A DNA stretch of 49,347 nucleotides, taken from NCBI GenBank assembly GCA_017307785.1, contig JAFKGI010000053.1, forward strand, positions 1 to 49,347. The letters are read 5' to 3'. The stretch's first letter is position 1. The number at the start of each line of letters is the position of its first letter. A program made the translations under genes and the position numbers. Source of the DNA: Vulcanimicrobiota bacterium (GTDB taxonomy: Bacteria; Vulcanimicrobiota; Xenobia; Xenobiales; JADMJV01). The notes beneath the pieces are model-generated. The model searched no databases and was not told the origin of the DNA. It saw only the letters and a list, made by a program, of their open reading frames with translations. Of this stretch, positions 34,400-41,273 are shown in pieces.

Positions 34400-35887
34400 A
34401 TGGAAATGAGTTCAGCCGCTAAGGTAGGGATGGTCGCGGTCATCTTTCTCATTCTCTTTGGTCTGGTCGTGACCCAGCTGGGTGGCATCAGTGAAGAGAA
34501 GGGCAAAGAGTTCCAGATCTCCTTCCAGAACGTGGGTGGCCTGCAAACCAAGGCTCCTGTGCTACTGGCCGGCGTCAAAGTGGGTCTGGTCAAGAAGATG
34601 GAGTTGAGCAGCGAGGATTCGCGCGTGCGCGTCACCATGCTGATCACCCGCGACGGAGTCAACCTCTATCGCAGCCGTCGCCCCGACGACCCCAAGGACA
34701 GCTTCTACGTCTACACCGTGGCCGGCAACTTGCTGGGCGACAAGTGGGTGGACATTCGCACCGGTCGCATTCCCGCCGACACCAAGCCGCTCGACCCCAA
34801 AGGTGAGCCGATTGTGGGCGAACCGCCGGTGAGTCTCGACGATCTGGCCCGCGAAGGCAATGCCGTGATGGGCGAGTTCCGGCAATCGGTGACCGCTCTC
34901 AACGAGCTGGTGGCCGACAAGAAATTCCAGAACGACATTCGCGAGACGATGGGTAATTTCACCGACATCTCGCGCAACCTGAAGGGCGCCAGCACCGATG
35001 CTCGGGGTCTGGTGCACAGCCTGAACGGCCGCGTCGAGCGTCTGGGTAACGCCATCGAACTGGTGGTGGCCCACGTCGACCAGACCGTGACCGGCTTCCA
35101 GGCCGATGCTCAGGCCGTGGGCGCCGACTTGAAAGGCTTCTCCGGAGGCCTCAAGCACGTGGTGGTCAAGAACGAGGGCAACATCAACACCATTGTGGTT
35201 ACTCTGCGCGAGACCGCTCAGAGCCTGAACCGCACCATGAAGACTTTGGAAACGCTGGCCAACAACAAAGACCTCAAGGACGACGTGCTGGCCACCGTCA
35301 ACAACCTCAAGCGCACCAGCGAAGAGGTTCAGGGCATTACCTCCGACATCCGCAGCCTGACCTCGGATCCCGAGTTGCAGGGTGACATCCGCGACACCAT
35401 CCAGAACACTCGGGAAGCCACCGAAGGCGCCAAGCGCGTCATCAACACCGTCGACGGCATCACCGAAGGGGTGACCAGTGGACCGCTGGCCCAGGGCTAC
35501 TTTGACGCGGAGGTCAACACCCGCACCGGCAAGGTGGCCGGCAACGCCAACGTTTTCGTGCTCCCCAACGGTCCTTACGGCGCCAAAATCGGTGTCGACT
35601 CCATCGGTCAGGACAACCTGCTCAACCTGCAGGCCTACAAGAACTGGGAACAGTTCCGTCTGCGCGCCGGTGTGGTGCGTGGCCAGCTGGGCGCCGGTTT
35701 TGACGCCCGCCTCTTCGACAAGCGCCTCGAGCTCAGCACCGATGCCTATGACACCAGCAAGTTCCGCGTGGACGTCTACGGCAAGGTACTCTTCCCGGGT
35801 GACTTCTATCTGCTGGGCGGTTTCCGCGAAGTCAATCGTATGAAGTCCACCGGCTATCCGATCATCGGTGCCGGTAAGCGCTTCTAA
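34400..35887 (+). CDS. mlaD: MlaD-like MCE-domain protein with long C-terminal extension
   Basis: 495 aa. One N-terminal membrane helix (about 8-28) anchors an MCE domain (about 35-145) that forms the lipid-binding ring, then a long predicted helical region (about 150-360) with repeated 'NNKDLKDDVLATVNNLKRTSEE'-type spacing, and a C-terminal beta-rich domain (about 370-495). E. coli MlaD is only about 180 aa; this length suggests a tube-forming or outer-membrane-reaching MCE protein like YebT or LetB relatives. AGGAGG lies 9 nt before the ATG. Confidence 0.85.
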   Translation: MEMSSAAKVGMVAVIFLILFGLVVTQLGGISEEKGKEFQISFQNVGGLQTKAPVLLAGVKVGLVKKMELSSEDSRVRVTMLITRDGVNLYRSRRPDDPKDSFYVYTVAGNLLGDKWVDIRTGRIPADTKPLDPKGEPIVGEPPVSLDDLAREGNAVMGEFRQSVTALNELVADKKFQNDIRETMGNFTDISRNLKGASTDARGLVHSLNGRVERLGNAIELVVAHVDQTVTGFQADAQAVGADLKGFSGGLKHVVVKNEGNINTIVVTLRETAQSLNRTMKTLETLANNKDLKDDVLATVNNLKRTSEEVQGITSDIRSLTSDPELQGDIRDTIQNTREATEGAKRVINTVDGITEGVTSGPLAQGYFDAEVNTRTGKVAGNANVFVLPNGPYGAKIGVDSIGQDNLLNLQAYKNWEQFRLRAGVVRGQLGAGFDARLFDKRLELSTDAYDTSKFRVDVYGKVLFPGDFYLLGGFREVNRMKSTGYPIIGAGKRF

Positions 35888-35891
35888 CTAC

Positions 35892-35921
35892 TTGCCAAAA
35901 GCATCGGGTACGTGCTAAGGT
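35892..35921 (+). promoter_or_regulatory. Possible rpsU promoter
   Basis: TTGCCA (5 of 6) and TAAGGT (weak) are separated by 18 bp, ending about 44 bp before the rpsU start. The -10 is poor, so this is a tentative call. Confidence 0.35.
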
Positions 35922-35964
35922 GCCTGTCTGCGTGAACCACGCGCAGGGAAGGAGGGATGTTTAA

Positions 35965-36135
35965 ATGGAGACCCGCGTTGAAGAAGGCGAGTCCATTGAA
36001 TCTGCCCTCAAACGTTTCCGTCGTCAGTGCCAGAGAGATGGCGTGCTTGCGGAAATCAAGAAGCGTGAGTTCTACGAGAAGCCGAGCGTTCGCCGCAAGA
36101 AGAAAATGCTGGCAGCTCGCCGCCGCCGCAGCTAA
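35965..36135 (+). CDS. rpsU: 30S ribosomal protein bS21
   Basis: 56 aa basic protein of the small subunit near the anti-Shine-Dalgarno region, needed for normal initiation. The family is recognisable from 'ESIESALKRFRRQCQRDGVL' in parts, 'EIKKREFYEKPSVRRKKK' and the terminal run of arginines. AGGAGGG sits 9 nt before the ATG. The gene is short and a spurious overlapping frame starts 8 bp earlier, so it can easily be missed. It is followed by a terminator. bS21 is absent from many phyla, which helps to exclude some taxa. Confidence 0.95.
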   Translation: METRVEEGESIESALKRFRRQCQRDGVLAEIKKREFYEKPSVRRKKKMLAARRRRS

Positions 36136-36143
36136 GCGGTCGT

Positions 36144-36178
36144 AAAAAGAGAGCCCCTCACCGGGGCTCTTTTTTTTA
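36144..36178. terminator. Bidirectional terminator between rpsU and the nuclease-like gene
   Basis: AGAGCCCC/GGGGCTCT stem with TCACC loop, A-run before and T-run after. The T-run contains the stop codon of the convergent gene. Confidence 0.9.
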
Positions 36179-37114
36179 TGGTCGCCAGCGCAGGTCGGCG
36201 ACCACCCAGCGGTGATCGAAGAAGTCGCCAGCGTTCAACGACCGGTAGCCGGTAAATTCCAGCTCCGGGGAGCAGAAGATGTAGTCGATGCGCAGCCCGG
36301 GCAACGGTCCCTGATAGGTGAAGGACAGTCCCCGTCCGCGCGCCCGAAATCCGTCTTGCAGAGAGCCCAGCACCTGGCGATAGGCGTAAGATGAGGGGAC
36401 GTCGTTGAAGTCTCCACAGAGAATCACGGGGTAGGGAGAAGCGGCCACGTCGCGAGCTACGATCTCGGCCTGCTCGGAGCGCATGCTCACCCCTTCTTTC
36501 AGTCGGGTGAAGGCGCCGCCGCCACCCAGTTGATAAGACTCCAGGTGCAGATTGTAGATCCTGACCATGCGGCCGCCCAGCTCGAGGTCGGCCGCGCAGA
36601 AGCAGTTGTAGGTCGAGGGGAAGATCAGTCCGTGGTGAGCCTGCAAAGGGGCTTTGGCATAGATGGCCATGCTGGGCAGGTAGTAGATGAACTGGGTCAG
36701 CCCCAGCGGTCCCTTCAGGATATTCTCGATCTGGTCATTTTCGCTCTGATTGGAAGTGGAGAAATCCTGGCTGCAGATCACGTCGGGCCGTAACTCTTCC
36801 AGGCGCGGTTTGCAGGTCTCGATATTCTGATGAACCTGGGCGCGGTTGACCGAGAGTGCGTCGAAGTAGCGGCAGTTCATCGAGAGAACGCGGAAGGCGC
36901 CGGCCGTCTGGGCGTGCCAGCCCCAGAAGGAAGGCAGGTGGTAGAGGGCCGGAAGCAGGGCTGCCAGGCAGACATAGCGTCGTCTGACCAGTCCGATCAG
37001 TGCGAGCAGGAAACACCAGGGAAAGCCGATGGTGAGCAGAGCCAGCGGCCAGGAGGCCTGCGCCGAGACAAACGGCGCCAGCAGGCAAAGCAGCAGCGGC
37101 AGAGACCAGATCAC
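36176..37114 (-). CDS. Membrane-anchored endonuclease/exonuclease/phosphatase family protein
   Basis: 312 aa. Two or three N-terminal hydrophobic helices (about 5-60) anchor an EEP domain. Catalytic segments are 'LSMNCRYFD', 'PDVICSQDFST' (Asp/Gln rather than the usual Glu), 'IYNLHLES', 'VILCGDFNDVPSS', 'RIDYIF' and 'FDHRWVVADL'. The DFN, D-Y-I-F and DH-R motifs support a metal-dependent phosphodiesterase. The substrate is unknown; extracellular DNA or a phospholipid is possible. Confidence 0.8.
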   Translation of the reverse strand: MIWSLPLLLCLLAPFVSAQASWPLALLTIGFPWCFLLALIGLVRRRYVCLAALLPALYHLPSFWGWHAQTAGAFRVLSMNCRYFDALSVNRAQVHQNIETCKPRLEELRPDVICSQDFSTSNQSENDQIENILKGPLGLTQFIYYLPSMAIYAKAPLQAHHGLIFPSTYNCFCAADLELGGRMVRIYNLHLESYQLGGGGAFTRLKEGVSMRSEQAEIVARDVAASPYPVILCGDFNDVPSSYAYRQVLGSLQDGFRARGRGLSFTYQGPLPGLRIDYIFCSPELEFTGYRSLNAGDFFDHRWVVADLRWRP

Positions 37115-37171
37115 CTCTTTGCGGTTCTGGGTCAGGCAGGGTCCAGCCTACCGGAAGCCGCATTTAGAGAA

Positions 37172-37735
37172 GTGGACGTTTCTAAACTCGAAGCCCGCGC
37201 CAAGAAAGCTCGGGACGCCGCGGCGCGCGAGAAGAACCTGTTATTGGCCAACGCCTGGCGAGCTCAGGAAGGCGCCGCCGATGATCGGGCCATGCAGCGG
37301 GTCAGTCTGGCTCGGGAGCAGTTGCAGACCCAGGCGGCGGCCGCCGCCGACCAGGGCAAGAGCGAGGCCGCTATCGTGCGTCTGAGTTTCCAGTGGATCG
37401 ACCTGCGCCACGCGCTTCAAGAGGAGCTCAGTGCGCAACCCGACCGCTACCCCAGCCTGCGCAAGCAAGGTCCGCCGGCCTTTAAGGTGCTGGATGAATG
37501 GTTGCGCAACGATTTTAAGATCGAGCACTACGAACGCATTTGCCCCCTGCCCTGGATGAATCAGTTGGACAGTTGGCTGCACAAAGGCTCCATCGGTAAG
37601 TTGCTCGGTGGCCGCCCCAAGTTGCCGGAGCCGGTCGAGCGGCTGCTGAAAGAGTGCGCCGGCATGAAGCCGCGCTGGGAGCGCTACCAGGTTCGCGAGG
37701 ACGACGGTCTGGCGTTGATGGTGAAGTGGAAATAA
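37172..37735 (+). CDS. Hypothetical protein, 187 aa
   Basis: Soluble protein with an Ala/Lys-rich helical N-terminal half (about 1-75) and a C-terminal half with several Trp and Arg residues. No family recognised. The long upstream frame is antisense to the nuclease-like gene, so GTG 37172 is used (weak AGAGA ribosome site). Its stop runs into a bidirectional terminator. Confidence in translation is moderate. Confidence 0.5.
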   Translation: MDVSKLEARAKKARDAAAREKNLLLANAWRAQEGAADDRAMQRVSLAREQLQTQAAAAADQGKSEAAIVRLSFQWIDLRHALQEELSAQPDRYPSLRKQGPPAFKVLDEWLRNDFKIEHYERICPLPWMNQLDSWLHKGSIGKLLGGRPKLPEPVERLLKECAGMKPRWERYQVREDDGLALMVKWK

Positions 37736-37768
37736 AAAAGCCGCCTGACGAAATCAAGCGGCTTTTTC
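37734..37768. terminator. Bidirectional terminator; 3' end of the repeat-array RNA
   Basis: AGCCGC/GCGGCT stem with an A-run on the left and T-run on the right. On the minus strand GCCGC...GCGGC is followed by TTTTTTA. It can end the 187-aa gene on the plus strand and the long non-coding RNA on the minus strand. Confidence 0.85.
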
Positions 37769-37924
37769 CTTTGTCCGGAATCCATCCCACCTTGCCGGAC
37801 CCTGTCACCAGAGCTTCTCCAGAGGTCGTAACGCTTTTGACCGCGTTGCGAGCTTGAACCTCACGGTCCCTGGACTCTGTAACAGCCTCTCTGCAATTTT
37901 TAACGATGCCTGCAACTCATCGGC

Positions 37925-38006
37925 CATACTGAGGTCTGTATGCTACCCCTGGTCCCCTTCAGGCTGGGACAGTAGCCCCCCGGCCGCCTTACCCTCCTGC
38001 GCCGGG
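37925..38006 (-). repeat. RNA repeat unit 1 (odd type)
   Basis: Stem A CATAC/GTATG with loop AGACCTCA on the minus strand (37925-37942); stem B CTGTCCC/GGGACCAG with one bulge; stem C CCCGGC/GCCGGG. The last is a compensated change from CCTGGC/GCCAGG in unit 2. Confidence 0.75.
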
Positions 38007-38152
38007 CTCCTCGTTCCTTATCGATCGGGTGTCTGCACGTTTCCCTACTAGTTCTAGTTCCCCGTGCGGAACATTCTGCCTTACGGCTCCCAATCAGGCT
38101 CGAGGCCTCTCTCACTTGTCCAAGGTTTGACTCTCGTTGAATGAGCGCAACG

Positions 38153-38231
38153 GCTTGCTGTAGTCTGCAAGCTACCTCTGAAACATCCGGGCTGTATCAG
38201 GGCCCCCTGGCTGCCGACCTCCTACGCCAGG
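38153..38231 (-). repeat. RNA repeat unit 2 (even type)
   Basis: Stem A GCTTGC/GCAAGC, loop AGACTACA (38153-38172); stem B CTGATAC/GTTTCAG with one mismatch; stem C CCTGGC/GCCAGG with a 14-nt loop similar to that of unit 1. Confidence 0.78.
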
Positions 38232-38342
38232 CTCCCACATCCGAATCCAAGGGTTGCTTGTTGCCCGCCTCGCGGCGCCCTCGGCTCCATCGTGAGCCTC
38301 ATCCATCTCGCTTTCGATTCGCTTCGTCCTCTGGATGGGACG

Positions 38343-38409
38343 GCTTGCTCAAGTCTGCAAGCTACCTCTGAAACTTTCGGGTTGTCTCAGAACCCCCTGG
38401 AACCCCAGG
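38343..38409 (-). repeat. RNA repeat unit 3 (odd type)
   Basis: Stem A GCTTGC/GCAAGC, loop AGACTTGA (38343-38362); stem B CTGAGAC/GTTTCAG with one G:U on the minus strand; stem C CCTGG/CCAGG with a 4-nt loop. Confidence 0.78.
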
Positions 38410-38570
38410 TATCTTCGTTCCTCGTCGCCTGCGTCACCGCCGGCTTCTTTGTGTTGATTGCGTCGAACTCGCGCTTGTTACCGCACGAGCTGTCTCGTCT
38501 CACGACTCCGCAACCATTACGAAGACCTCACAACACCACGCTGATGCGCTCGAGTCGATGTTGCCCGACT

Positions 38571-38641
38571 GCGTCCTTGAGTCTGCACGCTACCTCTGAC
38601 TTCTTCAGGCGAAATCAGCGCCCCCTGGCTGTCACCCCAGG
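38571..38641 (-). repeat. RNA repeat unit 4 (even type)
   Basis: Stem A GCGTGC/GGACGC (one mismatch, third pair G-C), loop AGACTCAA; stem B CTGATTTC/GAAGTCAG, 8 bp with one U:G; stem C CCTGG/CCAGG with an 8-nt loop. Confidence 0.75.
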
Positions 38642-38755
38642 CTCCCAGACTCCCTTTGATTTTTCTCCGGCCTCCTCGCCCTCAGGCGATTCGATTCTCC
38701 TCGCGGCTCCGGAGTGGAGCTGGTCTTTACCGCGATTTTCGCTCCGCGCTGGACG

Positions 38756-38802
38756 GCCTGCTCAAGTCTGCAGGCTACCTCTGTTTCTAAGGTCCGAAAC
38801 AG
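38756..38802 (-). repeat. RNA repeat unit 5 (5'-most copy)
   Basis: Stem A GCCTGC/GCAGGC (third pair C-G), loop AGACTTGA (38756-38775); stem B CTGTTTC/GAAACAG, a perfect 7-bp stem differing from other copies by paired changes. Stem C is not evident. A vestigial GCAGACCTCAGC near 38844-38855 overlaps the start of transcription. Confidence 0.75.
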
Positions 38803-38855
38803 CACCACTCAGGCATCGGGAGGGTCACTGCGACCCGCTCGCGGCTGAGGTCTGC

Positions 38856-38884
38856 ATCCTATGCCGGGCCGTCGAGGCTGTCAA
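38856..38884 (-). promoter_or_regulatory. sigma70-type promoter of the repeat-array RNA
   Basis: On the minus strand a perfect TTGACA, a 17-bp spacer and TAGGAT. Transcription would start near 38849 and run through all five repeat units. It is divergent from the FlhA-like gene whose ATG is at 38973. Confidence 0.78.
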
Positions 38885-38972
38885 GTAGTTGGTGTGACAT
38901 TTACAACAAGTTCGGAATTTGTTCCCGAACAGTCCCAGGAAATTTGCGCCCCGATCGGCAACAATTGAGGCA

Positions 38973-40175
38973 ATGGACCCCTCTACCCTCAGTCAGACCG
39001 AGGTCGTTCTGCTGGCCCCGGGCCGGCAGGCCCTGGCTTTGTCTTATCTTCCGGGCGAAACGCCGGCCGTAATCGCCAATCTGGATGGCCAGAAGGCACT
39101 GGACCTGCTCTGGTCTGCTCAAGAGATGGGCGTTCCCGTGGTCGAGTGCGCGGAACTGAGTGCCGAGAACATGCAGGACCTGCAGATCGGCCAGGAGATT
39201 CCCGACCGACTTTTTCGTCCGGCCGCTCAGGCCATCGCGCTGGTGCAGCGCAGCAAGCCCGGTCCGGTTCCGGTACGCCTGGTCAAGGATCTGCAGAAGC
39301 GTCCCAAACAGAAGGCCACGGTCATTCCGCAGCCCTCCCAACTGACCATTGAGTTGAAGGACCAGGAGTCGCTGGCTCCCGTCGAGTCGCTGACCACGCT
39401 GCACCGCCAGCGTTTCCAGGCGGAAATCGGCCTGCCCGTGCTCAGCCTGGACATTCTCCACGTCCCCGACCTGGACTGTGACGGCCGCATTCTGATGCAG
39501 GGGTCTGTTCTTCACCAGTGGACGGGTCCCAATCTGGGCGACCTGATGGCCGGTTTGCACCAGGTGGTCAAGGCCAACGCGCATCGACTGCTGGGCTTTC
39601 GCGAGACCGAGTCTTTGGTGGAGAGCCTGCGCAAGTCCCACAAAGAACTGTATCAGGCTCTTTTCCCCGAGTTCCTGACCGTTTCCGGCCTGCGCCAGAT
39701 TCTGCGCAACCTTCTCAGGGAGGGCATTCGCATTCGCGATCTCACGGCCGTGCTGGAAGCGGTGGAAGAGCACAAGCAGCGCTCGGCCGACCCGGATCAG
39801 CTGACCGAGTTCGTGCGCGCCTCCCTCAACTTTCAGTTGTGCCGCGAGTATGCCGATGCCCAGGGCGTGGTCCAGGCCATGCTGCTCGCGCCCGATCTGG
39901 AAAAAGCGATTATGAAGGACGTGCGCCAGGCTTCTTCGGCCATCTGGTTCGACCTGGACGTGGACGTCAGCCTGAAACTGCTCAGCTCGGTGGCCCGGGC
40001 CTGGGAGAAAGCTCAGGATCAGGGTTTCCAGCCGGTGCTGCTGTGTGGACCGAAAGCCCGTCGCTTCGTGAAGCGCCTGGTAGAGCCGAGCTTCCCACAG
40101 ATCCCCGTCCTTTCGTATGCGGAAGTCGCGCCCGACGCGGATGTCAATGTCTTCACCAGTCTGGGAGGCCTATGA
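38973..40175 (+). CDS. Stand-alone FlhA/SctV cytoplasmic-domain protein
   Basis: 400 aa without any membrane segment. Residues about 150-395 match the C-terminal cytoplasmic domain of FHIPEP export-gate proteins: 'SLRKSHKELYQALFPEFLTVSGLRQILRNLLREGIRIRDLTAVLEAVEEH' (in parts about 215-265), 'DPDQLTEFVRASL' and 'PVLLCGPKARRFVKRLVEPSFPQIPVLSYAEV' near the end. Full FlhA (about 690 aa) has eight helices first; here they are replaced by about 110 unrelated residues. No flagellar or secretion genes lie nearby. ATG 38973 has GAGG just upstream. Its TGA overlaps the next ATG. Confidence 0.82.
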   Translation: MDPSTLSQTEVVLLAPGRQALALSYLPGETPAVIANLDGQKALDLLWSAQEMGVPVVECAELSAENMQDLQIGQEIPDRLFRPAAQAIALVQRSKPGPVPVRLVKDLQKRPKQKATVIPQPSQLTIELKDQESLAPVESLTTLHRQRFQAEIGLPVLSLDILHVPDLDCDGRILMQGSVLHQWTGPNLGDLMAGLHQVVKANAHRLLGFRETESLVESLRKSHKELYQALFPEFLTVSGLRQILRNLLREGIRIRDLTAVLEAVEEHKQRSADPDQLTEFVRASLNFQLCREYADAQGVVQAMLLAPDLEKAIMKDVRQASSAIWFDLDVDVSLKLLSSVARAWEKAQDQGFQPVLLCGPKARRFVKRLVEPSFPQIPVLSYAEVAPDADVNVFTSLGGL

Positions 40176-41272
40176 GCGTCGTCAAGAATTCCTCCGGCGT
40201 CATTTCCATCCCCTCGGAGAGCAACAACGACCTGGGGCTTTTCCTGGTGTTCCTGGGGCTGGCCACCAGCTTCCCGGTGCGCGCGCTGCTCAATCGCATC
40301 TATTCCGAGAATGCCTGGGTGGATGCCTGCGCTCCGGCTGGCATCGTGCTGGTCATTCTCGGCTTCATTCTGATCCGCTACACGCGCAAGCGCTTCTGGC
40401 TGGACGGCAAGAGCGTGCGCGTTCAGGACGGCTGGCTCAAGCGCGCTCTGCGCTACACCTGGGAAGGCGACCCGGTCATTCGCTTGCGTTCGCAGGATGA
40501 GGAACGCGGTCCCAATACGCTGGAGTTCTGGCTGGTCAACCTGGTCGACGGCAAGCGTCAGTATGTGTTGGATCGACGCGTGGGTCACCACATCGAGAGC
40601 CGTTCTCTGGCCGAAGCTCTGGCCAAGACCATCAACTGCCCGGTTCTGGAGAAAGCCGAGAATGGTGAGATCCTGATCCCTCGGGAAGAACTGGATCTGC
40701 CCTTCCGCGAGCGAGTGCGCAAGCAACCGGAACTGCTGGGCGGTGAAGTCAGCAAGCCGGATCCCTGTCCCATCGAGTGTGAAGAGGACGAGAATCACCA
40801 GCGCTACACCTGGCGCCTGCTCAGCCCGGCCATGCTCAACGAGTTCTTTACGCTGGTGCTGTTCGTGCTGCTGCTGGCGGTGGTGCCCATTTTTCCCAAG
40901 CCCATTCCCGGTCAGGAAACGGTTGAGCGCTTCCAGTTGTCTTTTCTGGACATCGCTCGTTTGCAGCACCATTTTCTTTACTTCTATGTCAGCGGAGCCA
41001 TCGTGGCCCTGACCGCTTTCTTCCTTTTCGGCTACGGCAAAGAGCTGCGGGCCGGTCGCAAAAGCCTGGACGCCTGCGACCGCCTGTGGGGGTTCCCCGT
41101 CTACAAAGCCAGCATTCCGGCCGATCAGCTCGAGGAAATCTGGGTGCGCCAATCGGCGCGCGGGGCTCACCTGCAGCTGATTTCCGACGCCTGTATCATC
41201 ACCGGGCGCACTTCCAACAGCGCCGCCGCCGTCTGGCTGGCCTCGCGACTGCGCCGCTTCTACGGGACCTAG
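40172..41272 (+). CDS. Four-helix membrane protein, unknown
   Basis: 366 aa with two N-terminal helices (about 20-38, 45-67), a cytoplasmic or periplasmic domain of about 150 residues with alternating charged strands, two more helices (about 222-245, 268-290) and a C-terminal PH-like tail. Family not recognised. ATG 40172 overlaps the FlhA-like stop as ATGA with GGGAGG ahead, so the two are translationally coupled and probably work together. Confidence 0.65.
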   Translation: MSVVKNSSGVISIPSESNNDLGLFLVFLGLATSFPVRALLNRIYSENAWVDACAPAGIVLVILGFILIRYTRKRFWLDGKSVRVQDGWLKRALRYTWEGDPVIRLRSQDEERGPNTLEFWLVNLVDGKRQYVLDRRVGHHIESRSLAEALAKTINCPVLEKAENGEILIPREELDLPFRERVRKQPELLGGEVSKPDPCPIECEEDENHQRYTWRLLSPAMLNEFFTLVLFVLLLAVVPIFPKPIPGQETVERFQLSFLDIARLQHHFLYFYVSGAIVALTAFFLFGYGKELRAGRKSLDACDRLWGFPVYKASIPADQLEEIWVRQSARGAHLQLISDACIITGRTSNSAAAVWLASRLRRFYGT

Positions 41273-41273
41273 C

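Larger units (their letters stand above)
37770..38849 (-). ncRNA. Large tandem-repeat structured non-coding RNA (novel candidate)
   Basis: About 1.08 kb with no credible gene. Read on the minus strand it holds five copies of a module with stem C, a GGGGGC linker, stem B, the invariant GGTAGC segment (first bases AG-GGTAGC or AGAGGTAGC) and stem A, whose 8-nt loop reads AGACNNNA in all copies. Stem A varies by compensating changes: its third pair is U-A, G-C, C-G and A-U in different copies. Stem B has two G:U pairs only if the minus strand is the RNA. A promoter (38856-38884) and terminator (37734-37768) bracket it. No known RNA family was recognised. Confidence 0.75.

Noticed and set aside
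36830..37171. N-terminal extension of the 187-aa hypothetical protein
   Set aside because: It is antisense to the nuclease-like gene and shows the composition of a reverse-strand shadow.
38292..38888. 198-codon plus-strand open frame across the RNA repeats
   Set aside because: It runs through several repeat modules, encodes low-complexity Ser/Leu/Pro sequence, has no ribosome site and is explained by the stop-poor repeat composition.
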